Assembly: GCA_013360945.1 (NCBI GenBank)
Contig: JABWAQ010000041.1
Coordinates: 1-35,906 of the forward strand
Direction of reading: 5' to 3'
Origin: Candidatus Brocadia sp.
GTDB lineage: Bacteria; Planctomycetota; Brocadiia; Brocadiales; Brocadiaceae
Length of the DNA stretch: 35,906 nucleotides
Positions 18,086 to 25,760 of this stretch are shown piece after piece (positions within the stretch are counted from its first letter, which is position 1; every line of letters starts with the position of its first letter). The position numbers were made by a program, and so were the translations under genes. Under the pieces are notes generated by a model that worked only from the letters and a program-made list of their open reading frames with translations, ran no database searches and was not told where the DNA came from.

Positions 18086-19527
18086 TATATCTGGCGGAGT
18101 GCTGTCTTGGTTTGGCGGGGACAATCAGGCGGTGCATCCAAAAGGGTTCCAAAATAAAAAAGGGAATCGCGGTAACAATATCCCTGCCATTTATGGCAAA
18201 GATCAAACTCAGAACAAGTGTAACACACGGTTCCATAGAACTGGTCCCTGGAGGGGTAAAGGAAATTATAAAGCTTAGGTGAATTCCATACACCGGTAAT
18301 CCCCTCCTTAAATACGTTTCCCACTATATGGTTGTCTGCATGGGGAATCTGATCGCAGAGGGTAACATCTCCGTTTGGCTGGATAAGCATACTCACCCTA
18401 CCGCCAGAGCAGATAGAACGCCGATCCCAATCCTCTATACTCTTTTTTTTCTGACTTGAGATACTGGTATCCTCCTGTGCTGTAATAGATACTGAAGGAT
18501 ATTGCTCCCGTAGCCTCTCAATGGCCTCTTTCATGGATAGCTTTTGTTCCTGCGTCAGAAAGAGCGCATCATCGTGTCGATAATAGCTTCGACCATATTG
18601 TACGAACTGGAAGTTAGTTACACCCAGATCAGTGAAAAGGCGCACAAGCCCCTCAGGGGCGTCAAAGTTATAACTGGTGAGGACGCATTTGACCCTCGGT
18701 TGTAACCCGGCGGCTATGAGATTTTTTATGGTCTCAATGGCATTATCCAAATATCGCGAATTTCGGGTCAGCATTTTCGCGACTTCTGTATTCGGACTGT
18801 CTATACTCACCTGGATATCACGTCTGAGGTGCAGTGGCTGATCTGGAATACCAATCCCCAGTTCTTTTAATCTAAATGCTGTTTCCTGAGAAAGTAAACT
18901 CTTTGTTGAGAGAAAGAACACAAACTCTCGTTTTACCATTTCAGCAAGTATCTCAAGCACATCCGTTCTTGTAAAAATATCACCTCCTGTGACGTCAACC
19001 ATAAAAATTTCATTCTCTGAGAGATCGCAGAAGAGATCCTTTAATTGCTCAAAGTCAGCCTCATCACAGGTACGTCTTTCTGCGTAACAGTAAATGCAAT
19101 CGCACCGGCATAAGTTTGTAATGGCGACATTGACTGAAATGGGCCGTGCAAGCCTCTCTATCGGGTATTGATACGAGGAAAAGTCAGGGAATAAATGCTG
19201 ATTTGCTTCACGAAAGGATGGGCTTGGTTCACCTTCAAAAGTAACTATGCCTGCATGTGAAATAAGATCCGTTAGCGTACTTTGGAAAAGGTTCGAATGG
19301 GGATCCTCTTTTTTGTCTGTGATGTCAAGCGCATCGTTCCACGCCTCTTTGATATCATCGAGGGTAAAGGTGCCATCAAGAAAGGGAAGTAGGGTAGCCT
19401 CTAAGGGTGTCAAGACCTTATGGGTTAGTGTATCCGTAACACATTTGTAAACAATTATATTCTTTTTGTCATTCCTAATGCGCCAGGGGGTATTTACTCG
19501 AGGTTTTGCTCCAATGTTTGTTAGCAT
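18085..19527 (-). CDS. Radical SAM/SPASM peptide maturase with PqqD-like leader-binding domain
   Basis: A 480-residue enzyme. Residues about 10-95 resemble a PqqD/RiPP recognition element that would bind a precursor leader. The radical SAM cluster is C140-x3-C144-x2-C147, followed by the SAM-binding DVTGGD near 178-183. The C-terminal SPASM cysteines are C373, C391 (G-x4-C), C435-x2-C438-x5-C444, C451 and C469, for auxiliary 4Fe-4S clusters. Such enzymes form thioether or C-C crosslinks in RiPPs such as sactipeptides and ranthipeptides. The gene lies 66 bases downstream of four cysteine-repeat peptide genes on the same strand, its likely substrates. The start is the ATG at 19527 with GGGGTG just upstream; an in-frame GTG at 19536 overlaps that site. 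The stop lies inside a repeat, so the last residues may have been replaced. The class is clear; the exact crosslink is not. Confidence 0.9.
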   Translation of the reverse strand: MLTNIGAKPRVNTPWRIRNDKKNIIVYKCVTDTLTHKVLTPLEATLLPFLDGTFTLDDIKEAWNDALDITDKKEDPHSNLFQSTLTDLISHAGIVTFEGEPSPSFREANQHLFPDFSSYQYPIERLARPISVNVAITNLCRCDCIYCYAERRTCDEADFEQLKDLFCDLSENEIFMVDVTGGDIFTRTDVLEILAEMVKREFVFFLSTKSLLSQETAFRLKELGIGIPDQPLHLRRDIQVSIDSPNTEVAKMLTRNSRYLDNAIETIKNLIAAGLQPRVKCVLTSYNFDAPEGLVRLFTDLGVTNFQFVQYGRSYYRHDDALFLTQEQKLSMKEAIERLREQYPSVSITAQEDTSISSQKKKSIEDWDRRSICSGGRVSMLIQPNGDVTLCDQIPHADNHIVGNVFKEGITGVWNSPKLYNFLYPSRDQFYGTVCYTCSEFDLCHKWQGYCYRDSLFYFGTLLDAPPDCPRQTKTALRQI

Positions 19528-19593
19528 ACTTTTCACCCCAACATGAAAAATTTCTTAAAACGATTATAATGAGAAAATCAGACAGCCTGTTTA

Positions 19594-19815
19594 TTACTGT
19601 TTCTGACTATTCTTGCACCAATCCTTGCACGCTTTTTTACAACCTTCTTTGCAGCTACTCCCACAGCCCCATCCAAATAGATCACTCTCCTGAATTATTT
19701 CATCGGCAGTTGAAACAGATACAGTATCTGGCAGATCAATCCCTGCTCTTTCCAATGAGTCTTTTAAGATCAAAGAGATGATTTTTAAACGGGGATCGGT
19801 TTTTTTTGGAGACAT
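19594..19815 (-). CDS. RiPP precursor-like peptide, five-Cys CX3C repeat (copy 4)
   Basis: A 73-residue peptide. It has a charged helical leader (PRLKIISLILKDSLERAGID) shared almost exactly with the peptide at 20283, a variable middle and a C-terminal core with C51, C55, C59, C63 and C67, each four residues apart, in a Lys/Gly-rich setting. The first cysteine is preceded by GWG, and the core has two aromatic residues (W49, W66), unlike its siblings. There is no secretion signal. The ATG at 19815 is used because AAGGAAGAG precedes it. It is the last of four such genes and lies 66 bases before the SPASM maturase start. The role as maturase substrate is inferred from gene order and cysteine pattern; a small metal-binding protein is the alternative. 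Confidence 0.8.
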   Translation of the reverse strand: MSPKKTDPRLKIISLILKDSLERAGIDLPDTVSVSTADEIIQESDLFGWGCGSSCKEGCKKACKDWCKNSQKQ

Positions 19816-19891
19816 AATTCTCTTCCTTACCGTAAATATCAAAGGCAGACTGCTTTTTCAATAACTCTCGTTTTAGTTTATTAGGTTTATC

Positions 19892-20110
19892 TCACGCTGT
19901 TTTTGAGGAATCTTTACACCCGTCTGAACACCCGGTATTGCACGATTTCTTACATCCCCCGCCTCCACAGTCCCACAGTGAATTAACATCCAACACGTCA
20001 GTTATCACTGCATTAATCTTATCTGCATTCAGTTTAATACCCTGTTTTGCGAGTGACTCCTTCAGGGAAAGCCTGAGAGGCTCTATTCTCGGATCGGCCC
20101 CTTTTGCCAT
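19892..20110 (-). CDS. RiPP precursor-like peptide, five-Cys repeat (copy 3)
   Basis: A 72-residue peptide and the most diverged of the four. Its leader keeps the pattern DPRIEPLRLSLKESLAKQGI, parallel to DPRLKIISLILKDSLERAGI in the copy at 19594. The core has C48, then C53 (one residue wider because of GGGG), then C57, C61 and C65 at four-residue spacing, and ends KDSSKTA like the NSSKTS of the copy at 20283. GGAGGAGG lies just before the ATG. It lies 76 bases upstream of the next peptide gene. It is probably modified by the same SPASM enzyme, but its core is different enough that the product would differ. Confidence 0.8.
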   Translation of the reverse strand: MAKGADPRIEPLRLSLKESLAKQGIKLNADKINAVITDVLDVNSLWDCGGGGCKKSCNTGCSDGCKDSSKTA

Positions 20111-20282
20111 GACCTCCTCCTTTTCGTGTATATTTATAAAAAGTTTTTTATCTAAGTATCATAGATAAATTATTGTAAAATATTTCATCAGTATTGTGGA
20201 AATCTGCCAATAACCTTAATAACTTTGCAGATGTAACCATATTGAAACGGTTGTTGAAAAAGGGCAATTCCAGGCCATGGTA

Positions 20283-20504
20283 TTATGACGTTTTCGAGGA
20301 ATTTTGACATCCGTCTTTACAACCGTCTTTACAGCCTTCTTTACAGCCTTCCCGGCAGTCACCAAGATCGACCCCTTGCATTATTTCACCGGCAGTTGAA
20401 ATGGCTACACTGTTCGGCAGATCAATCCCTGCCCTTTCCAACGAGTCTTTTAATATTAAAGAGATAAGTTTTAAACGAGGTTCAACTTTTTTTTTCGTAG
20501 GCAT
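20283..20504 (-). CDS. RiPP precursor-like peptide, five-Cys CX3C repeat (copy 2)
   Basis: A 73-residue peptide with the most regular core: C50, C54, C58, C62 and C66 separated by REG, KEG, KDG and KDG. The DNA there is a short tandem repeat of about 12 bases, so units could be gained or lost by slippage. The leader (PRLKLISLILKDSLERAGID) matches the peptide at 19594. The ATG at 20504 is preferred over an in-frame ATG at 20525 because GAGG lies just before it and the shared leader begins soon after. No signal peptide or double-glycine cleavage site is obvious, so the leader protease is unknown. Confidence 0.82.
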   Translation of the reverse strand: MPTKKKVEPRLKLISLILKDSLERAGIDLPNSVAISTAGEIMQGVDLGDCREGCKEGCKDGCKDGCQNSSKTS

Positions 20505-20583
20505 AGTTCCCTCACTCCTAACCATAAATATTAAACGATAAATTGCGTTTCAATAATCTTGTTTTGGTATATTAGTTGTTTCA

Positions 20584-20790
20584 CTATCCTTTTCTGGTAT
20601 CCTTGCACTCGTCTATACAGCCATCTTTGCAGTCAAGAGCGCAACCGCGATCACAATTGCCGAGAGATTTCATCAAATCACTAGCGACAACACCAAGGGA
20701 TGTATCTGACAATGTAACTCGATACCTGGCAAGAGAGTCTTTTAATGTCAGGGATATAAGTTTTAAACGGTTATTCTTTCGTTTTACCAT
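20584..20790 (-). CDS. RiPP precursor-like peptide, five-Cys CX3C repeat (copy 1, first after the riboswitch)
   Basis: A 68-residue peptide starting at the ATG at 20790, six bases after GGAGG; a nearer in-frame ATG at 20796 abuts that site directly. The leader RLKLISLTLKDSLARYRVTL aligns with the other three. The core has C46, C50, C54, C58 and C62, all four residues apart (CDRGCALDCKDGCIDEC). It is the first gene after the GEMM riboswitch and its terminator, so it and the genes after it depend on read-through. It is the most acidic core of the set. Confidence 0.8.
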   Translation of the reverse strand: MVKRKNNRLKLISLTLKDSLARYRVTLSDTSLGVVASDLMKSLGNCDRGCALDCKDGCIDECKDTRKG

Positions 20791-20898
20791 AGCCATCCTC
20801 CGGGTTTGATGATTATCGTGTACTTTTACCTTAATTCTTTGAATCAACTTTTTTCTTTAAGGTAATTATACGTGAAACACTTATTGCCATTATCCTTT

Positions 20899-20957
20899 AA
20901 AACAAACAAGCCTTACTGCAAAGATATTTATTTTAAAACATCTTCGGCAGTAAGGCT
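20899..20957 (-). terminator. Rho-independent terminator of the riboswitch expression platform
   Basis: On the minus strand AGCCTTACTGC (20957-20947) and its continuation pair with GCAGTAAGGCT (20919-20909) and its continuation, giving a stem of about 17 pairs with a small internal mismatch and a loop of about 14 A/T-rich bases. TGTTTGTTTT follows. It lies between the aptamer and the first peptide gene. Confidence 0.85.
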
Positions 20958-20969
20958 GTCTTTTCTTGT

Positions 20970-21066
20970 GCAGTAAAGCTATCTTGTGTAACTCACGTCC
21001 CTGTGCGTTGAAAGACCCTTTACTTTGCGTCCCCCGATTGCTCGGGGTTTGCCTTTATCGTATGTT
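20970..21066 (-). ncRNA. GEMM-I (cyclic di-GMP-I type) riboswitch aptamer
   Basis: On the minus strand the order is AAAGGCAAACC, a stem CCCGA-GCAA-TCGGG closed by a GNRA loop, GGGGACGCAAAG, AGGGTCT and a second stem whose outer strands are AGTAAAG and CTTTACT. These are the hallmark conserved blocks of the GEMM-I aptamer that binds cyclic di-GMP (some variants bind cGAMP). The 3' strand GCTTTACTGC (20979-20970) can instead pair over 10 bases with GCAGTAAGGC (20919-20910), the 3' arm of the downstream terminator. This predicts that ligand binding frees the terminator and switches the peptide operon off. Ligand identity is not decided by sequence inspection alone. Confidence 0.85.
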
Positions 21067-21115
21067 TTGGTTTATTTTTCACTATTGTTAAAACCCTTAC
21101 ATTAACCGTTTGCAT

Positions 21116-21143
21116 CTTATAACACAATACCGTTAGATATCAA
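21116..21143 (-). promoter_or_regulatory. Promoter for the riboswitch-peptide-SPASM operon
   Basis: TTGATA (21143-21138) and TATAAG (21121-21116) are separated by 16 bases on the minus strand, about 45 bases before the GEMM aptamer begins. No other good pair was seen between the RAYT remnant and the aptamer. Confidence 0.55.
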
Positions 21144-21159
21144 GAAGAAAAACAACTTA

Positions 21160-21545
21160 TGTCCCCTTTCTCTTTATTTTTCGGCGTTCACAAGAAAGAT
21201 AGCTTAATACATCACGATTTAGCTTATTTGAATCGCATATCCTGGAGGATTGTAAGAAACCACTGGTATTGCATTTTAACACCTTTGCAGCTTTCTCCAG
21301 GATGGCCTTTGGGGTTGGTATCTCTTAATACGTGCCATTTTGGGGAATTTCAACATCAGGTTTTTCGGAGTGTTTTATATTATGCCGGCGTGTATATGTA
21401 GTGCCAAACCATTGCATGCCTTGAGAAATATCGGACTTTTTGGCTTTGAGGAGCAAATAATAATGGTTATTCATGAGGACATAGGCATAAACCTCAATTT
21501 CAAACCTTTTTGACTGGAATACGTAAAGCATACCGCAGATAATCC
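21160..21545 (-). pseudogene. RAYT / Y1 transposase remnant overlapping the HemN-like gene end
   Basis: Minus-strand reading gives SKRFEIEVYAYVLMNNHYYLL, where the HUH pair is damaged (HxY instead of HxH), then AMQWFGTTYTRR-like text. After frameshifts it gives AKVLKC and SNKLNRDVLSYL, typical of the C-terminal part of a RAYT. The N-terminal third is absent. Its 5' end overlaps the last codons of the HemN-like gene in another frame, so the element's arrival set the present 3' end of that gene. It lies directly upstream of the promoter of the peptide operon. Confidence 0.75.
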
Positions 21546-22729
21546 TGGTTTTCAAAATGGAAATACCGTATAGGGATTAGATAACTATGATCCATGCCCT
21601 TATCCGTTAGTTGTGCCATGTTCTGCTTCTTTAAAATCATGCCTTCCTGGACCATACGTTCCAAACCTTCCTCTATAACTGCTAAAGAATCGAGCCCGAA
21701 ACGATCGACCATTTCTTCATAATGAAATCTTAATTTTTTGGTAAGTCCCATAAATACCCAGCGCCGGATTTGATCTTTCTCACTAAGTGGAATAGAAAGG
21801 ATATTATCGTTGTTTTTTACGTATTTATTCAGATCTTTCGTGTTTCTGAGATAACAACCGTCAACGAAAGATTGGGCCGACACACCGAATCCGAGTATCT
21901 CGCCACCATCCCAGTAGTTCCTATGTTGGACACATTCGTAATTGTAGCTTATTCCGAAATGGGCTGTATGAATACGCAAGTATTTCCACTCCAGCAAACG
22001 GTTGATTGCTCCTTGATAATGAGCTATCCGAAGATAGGCGGGAAGGGGCAACGCATCCTTAAAGACCATCCTCCTAAAAAGACCAGTCATAGTCTGAAGG
22101 GTAAAGGGGTAAACGGAGATATGAGGGACAGATAATTCAACCAGCGCATCTACACTCTGCACAACCGAAGCAGCAGCCTCTCCCGGAAGACCAAACAGGA
22201 TGTCACAGTTGATATTGTTGATGCCTGAGGACCTGGTTGACTCCAGAAGGCCAGGTAAAGTATCTTTGGTTCCTTCCCGCCCCATGGCTGTAAGTATACT
22301 ATTATCTACGTTCTGAACACCAAAACTGAGACGATTAACTCCGATTTCTTTGAAAAACCCTAACTTTTCCTGTGTTGTGGAGGACGGGTTGCATTCCACT
22401 GTAAACTCAGGAATTGCCCTGAGATCCCAAAAACGTGTTAAGGTCATGGCTAATGCTTTCCACTGCTTCATCGATAATATGGAGGGAGTACCTCCTCCAA
22501 TATAAAGGGAGTTTACTACTGGCTGTTTACCTGCATAGACTGACCAACGAACACTGATCTCCCGTTCCAGCGCATTAAGATAACTGAATCTTTCCTCTTC
22601 GCTTGTTCCTGTCACAGAAACATAAAAACAGAAGTCACATTTCGACTTACAAAAAGGAATATGAATATACAAATCTACGCCTCTGGTAATGTGGTGAACA
22701 CCGGAAGATTGTTTCTTGGCGTTAGTTAT
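21500..22729 (-). CDS. HemN/HemW-like radical SAM protein (class C type)
   Basis: The protein reads YIHIPFCKSKCDFCFY (C-x3-C-x2-C, without the fourth cysteine of HemN), IGGGTPS, TVECNP, RLSFGVQNVD and LFGLPGE, all typical of the HemN/HemW family. Members include coproporphyrinogen dehydrogenase, the heme chaperone HemW and methyltransferases acting on RiPPs. The C-terminal winged-helix part is present. AAAGGAGG lies only 7 bases before an ATA codon at 22729 (409 residues); the first ordinary start codon is a TTG at 22672, directly before the CxxxCxxC motif and without a ribosome site. I take the ATA start as more likely. The last about 13 residues lie in RAYT-derived DNA. Location beside the peptide operon suggests peptide modification, but heme-related work is not excluded. 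Confidence 0.82.
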   Translation of the reverse strand: MTNAKKQSSGVHHITRGVDLYIHIPFCKSKCDFCFYVSVTGTSEEERFSYLNALEREISVRWSVYAGKQPVVNSLYIGGGTPSILSMKQWKALAMTLTRFWDLRAIPEFTVECNPSSTTQEKLGFFKEIGVNRLSFGVQNVDNSILTAMGREGTKDTLPGLLESTRSSGINNINCDILFGLPGEAAASVVQSVDALVELSVPHISVYPFTLQTMTGLFRRMVFKDALPLPAYLRIAHYQGAINRLLEWKYLRIHTAHFGISYNYECVQHRNYWDGGEILGFGVSAQSFVDGCYLRNTKDLNKYVKNNDNILSIPLSEKDQIRRWVFMGLTKKLRFHYEEMVDRFGLDSLAVIEEGLERMVQEGMILKKQNMAQLTDKGMDHSYLIPIRYFHFENQDYLRYALRIPVKKV

Positions 22730-22845
22730 TGTGAACCTCCTTTCTTTGCTACCGGATGCTAATTTTCTATACGGCCCTTTGATAGTAGTACACTGTCAAT
22801 CTAATTCGTGATAATACGATTTGTATCGGTTCAACTGCATGGGGC

Positions 22846-22933
22846 TGTGTCATTGCGAGGGTATTGTCCGAAGCAATCCCCCTGGATATTTCAAAGGAGA
22901 TTGCTTCGGGAAAATACCCCTCGCAATGACACA
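22846..22933. repeat. Long imperfect palindrome (REP/MITE-like hairpin)
   Basis: TGTGTCATTGCGAGGGTATT and GAAGCAATC on the left (22846-22878) are the reverse complement, with small changes, of GATTGCTTC and ACCCCTCGCAATGACACA on the right (22899-22933), with a spacer of about 20 bases. The core CATTGCGAGG with GAAGCAATC resembles intergenic palindromes seen in many bacteria. It fills much of the gap between two radical SAM genes. Confidence 0.85.
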
Positions 22934-23007
22934 TACGAGAGAGTCTATTATAGTAAATTAAGTTGACAGTTTAGTAGTCTCTATTTTAATAATTTTTGCT
23001 ATCGAAC

Positions 23008-24399
23008 CTATAACTTCAATGGTAAAAAGATGTCTTCATTTAGAAGATTGATTTTTCTAAATGAGTGATCAAGTTTCTCTTGCAAGGTTGGTACAAGTTC
23101 AACCGGGTACGGCCAGTACGTATGGTAAATTGTAGGGTAGAAATCTTTATGAACCTCAAATTGGTATCCCCATTTCTTATAGGTCTTAAAAATTTCTGTC
23201 CCGGGAAATATATGTAAAAAATTGTGGTAGTATTCATCAACATCTATCCGGCGGATAAAATCCAGTGTTTCAATCGCATCAGCCAGGGATTCGCCGGGAA
23301 GACCAAAAATTGTCCCTGCTACAACATGAAATCCAATCTTCTTTGCAATTTGGACAACAGTCACAATCCTCTCTAAGAAATCCTTCTCTGCTGCATAACC
23401 ATCTTTAGAACCATCTGAGTTGCGAACTTTTTTTATCAAGTTTAGAACTCTGGGATTTCCAGACTCCAGTCCAAATTTCAGGAGCCTAAATCCTGCTGAA
23501 TACATACATTGGAGAATATCTTCAGTCAAATGTTCTATTCGGGTTTCGCAACCGAACAAGATATGTTTTGGTTGATTTTCTGAAATAAGATTACATAATT
23601 TTTTCGTTCGATCTGGGTGAAGAGCAAAAATATCTTCGTTAAGCAGCATAATACGCCTTCCTTTCATCCCTGACCTGTGCAATGCCGAATCTATAAAATC
23701 AATCTCGCTCAGAACTCTTTCATTTGAGTGGAATGCATAACTACGTTCCACCATAGCTGTAGGGTTACAAAAGGTGCAGTGAAAAACACAGCCCCGGCTT
23801 GTGCTTATTCCAACATCTATCCCGGCTTCACCAGGAATAAATCCCGATAGATAGGGAGAGGGAAAATAGTCAAGATTATTGATAGCATATTTCTTTACAT
23901 TAGGATTGAAAAAGATTTCACTATTTTTACGATAAGTAATTGCTGGTTTATCGTACCAAGTTTGACCTGATAAATGAGTTTTAACTACAGCCAGAAAGTT
24001 TATTTCGCTATAGCCCCGGAAGCAAATATCGATGGCTTGACAATTTCTTAATACTAATTCATCCGAGTATGTGGCAGTTAAACCTCCAGCCACTATTAAA
24101 ATAGACGGATTCAGAGCTTTAACTGATAATGCAGCCCGTCGTATTGCATAATAGTTAGTGTCATCGCATGAGAAACCAAGAATTTTAATCCCGTCAGCAA
24201 CAACGGTTCTGGCAAAATCTTCCGGTGTTACAGAATTGAGTACATACTGTTTTGACTTGATATTGCCCTGTTGTAAGAATGCCTGAAGATAGCCACATCC
24301 TAAATGGTAATGAGCACTTAATAATCTTTGAGGTTTTTTTGAAGTTGATTGCGTGAGCCAGACTAAACCTACTATAGGTTTCTTTTTCTTTGTATTCAT
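23008..24399 (-). CDS. B12-binding-type radical SAM protein (third of tandem set)
   Basis: A 463-residue class B-like radical SAM enzyme. Residues about 10-160 form a Rossmann-like cobalamin-binding-type domain (ILGFSCDDTNYY, LIVAGGLTATYSDE), although no DxHxxG cobalamin-ligand motif is visible. The cluster motif is SRGCVFHCTFC near residue 200, followed by LLNEDIFALHPDR, LKFGLESGNPRVL and GTIFGLPGES. Family members methylate unreactive carbons or carry out other rearrangements on peptides, lipids and antibiotics. The start ATG overlaps the previous stop (ATGA), so translation is coupled. It is more diverged than its two upstream neighbours. Substrate is unknown; peptide modification is suggested by the PqqD-like gene at the head of the operon. 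Confidence 0.85.
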   Translation of the reverse strand: MNTKKKKPIVGLVWLTQSTSKKPQRLLSAHYHLGCGYLQAFLQQGNIKSKQYVLNSVTPEDFARTVVADGIKILGFSCDDTNYYAIRRAALSVKALNPSILIVAGGLTATYSDELVLRNCQAIDICFRGYSEINFLAVVKTHLSGQTWYDKPAITYRKNSEIFFNPNVKKYAINNLDYFPSPYLSGFIPGEAGIDVGISTSRGCVFHCTFCNPTAMVERSYAFHSNERVLSEIDFIDSALHRSGMKGRRIMLLNEDIFALHPDRTKKLCNLISENQPKHILFGCETRIEHLTEDILQCMYSAGFRLLKFGLESGNPRVLNLIKKVRNSDGSKDGYAAEKDFLERIVTVVQIAKKIGFHVVAGTIFGLPGESLADAIETLDFIRRIDVDEYYHNFLHIFPGTEIFKTYKKWGYQFEVHKDFYPTIYHTYWPYPVELVPTLQEKLDHSFRKINLLNEDIFLPLKL

Positions 24400-25760
24400 A
24401 CCGGAAGGCCATATTTTTTCGCTAATTCCAATTTTTCTCTTATCATGCTTGTTTTATAGTGATAGAAGGCAGAAAAGATTTTTGGGTTTGATTTAATCAT
24501 CTCTTGAATATCAGGGGTGAGAACATTTTTGTTCATTCTTTCAGACTTTTTTTTGTAATGATCGAAATCAACAAGCAAGATATCGGGATCAAATTCTTTT
24601 TTGTATAACCCCGAGGTATTTAACTCTGATTGAGGTAATGGGCTTAGTATACTCATCTGTGGTTTCACTCCCCTTTCAAGACAATAGATGATTAAATATA
24701 TGGTTTCTTTAAATTCATCAATGGTTTCAAAAGGGAATCCTAAGATAAAAGAGGCTGCAACTTCAAAGTACCTGGCAGCTTTCCCTATTAACGGTTCAAC
24801 ATTATCTATCTTAAATCCTTTACCGGCCTTATTTCTAACACGACTAGACCCCGATTCAATTCCCAGAAAAATCTTTTTACAGCCTGCCTTCTGCATTAAA
24901 GCCATTAAATCATCGTCCAAAAGGTCTATTCTGCACATACAACTCCACTCGATGGATAATTTTCTTTCTATTATTTCAGTGCAAAAACGAAGGACCCTGC
25001 CTCTATTAAGAATAAAAGTATCATCTAATATTGAGAATTTATTTCTTCTGTAATTATTTATTAAAAACAGAATTTCTTTTATAACTGATTCGATTGAACG
25101 CTGTGCAATCTTTTTATCCCAATTGGGCGAAATATCACAAAATAGACATTGATAAGGACATCCCCTCGCAGTCAATAGGGAGGAATTTATATATTTCTCC
25201 ATAGTAAGCTTATGGTAGGCAGGAAGAGGTATCGCATCAATATCCATTTTTCTTGCTCTGGGCGGATTCACTACAATACCATTGCTGCTGCGAAATGTTA
25301 ACCCTGCAATAGACTCCAATTTCCGATGTCCGCGGTGTACTTCAAGAATCTCCACTATTGTCTCTTCACCTTCACCACGGACGACAGCATCTATTTCAGG
25401 GAAAGATTGAAGGATCTCTTTTGCTGTCCCGCCTGGTCCAGATCCTCCAAGGACAATAAATGTTCCTGGTTTGTGTCTTTTAAAGTTTCTCAACCCCCGA
25501 AGCAGAAAAGGTAACATATTAGACATACAACTAATGCCTATTATATCCGCAGAGGTGCGTTTCAGAAAATTTAAAATATTTGTGGTATGATAAGGATTTT
25601 CTTCAAATTCCACCTGATAATCATGGAAATCAACCGAATATCCAGCAGCTTCTAATGCTGATGTCAGATACAACGTTCCCATCGGAATACATGCAAATGG
25701 CTTCTTTGAAGGTTCACGATGAAGAAAGAAATTAACAATTGAAATGTCGTGACACTTCAT
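24396..25760 (-). CDS. B12-binding-type radical SAM protein (second of tandem set)
   Basis: A 454-residue paralogue of the gene upstream. The N-terminal cobalamin-type domain has IPMGTLYLTSALEAAGYSV, IIGISCMSNMLPFLLRGL and VLGGSGPGG; again no DxHxxG is seen. The cluster motif is ARGCPYQCLFC near residue 200, followed by SILDDTFILNRGRVLRFC, IFLGIESGSSRVR and FILGFPFET. The linker IPLPAYHKL before the radical SAM barrel is common in this superfamily. It overlaps its neighbours by 4 bases on both sides (ATGA). Similarity to 25757-27130 along the whole length suggests tandem duplication and then divergence in substrate. Confidence 0.87.
   Translation of the reverse strand: MKCHDISIVNFFLHREPSKKPFACIPMGTLYLTSALEAAGYSVDFHDYQVEFEENPYHTTNILNFLKRTSADIIGISCMSNMLPFLLRGLRNFKRHKPGTFIVLGGSGPGGTAKEILQSFPEIDAVVRGEGEETIVEILEVHRGHRKLESIAGLTFRSSNGIVVNPPRARKMDIDAIPLPAYHKLTMEKYINSSLLTARGCPYQCLFCDISPNWDKKIAQRSIESVIKEILFLINNYRRNKFSILDDTFILNRGRVLRFCTEIIERKLSIEWSCMCRIDLLDDDLMALMQKAGCKKIFLGIESGSSRVRNKAGKGFKIDNVEPLIGKAARYFEVAASFILGFPFETIDEFKETIYLIIYCLERGVKPQMSILSPLPQSELNTSGLYKKEFDPDILLVDFDHYKKKSERMNKNVLTPDIQEMIKSNPKIFSAFYHYKTSMIREKLELAKKYGLPV

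Noticed and set aside
17810..18124. 104-codon minus-strand open frame
   Set aside because: It crosses the mobile repeat and the end of the SPASM gene in another frame, and its sequence looks non-protein-like.
20283..20420. Repeated cysteine codon units considered as a CRISPR or tandem DNA repeat
   Set aside because: The periodicity is 12 bases and in frame with a short peptide gene that has leader homologues; there are no spacers.
21770..22135. 121-codon plus-strand open frame
   Set aside because: Antisense shadow of the HemN-like gene without start signals.
22930..23005. Plus- and minus-strand promoter-like sequences (TTGACA, TATAAT) beside the palindrome
   Set aside because: Spacing to a partner box is poor on both strands and no gene start follows at a sensible distance.
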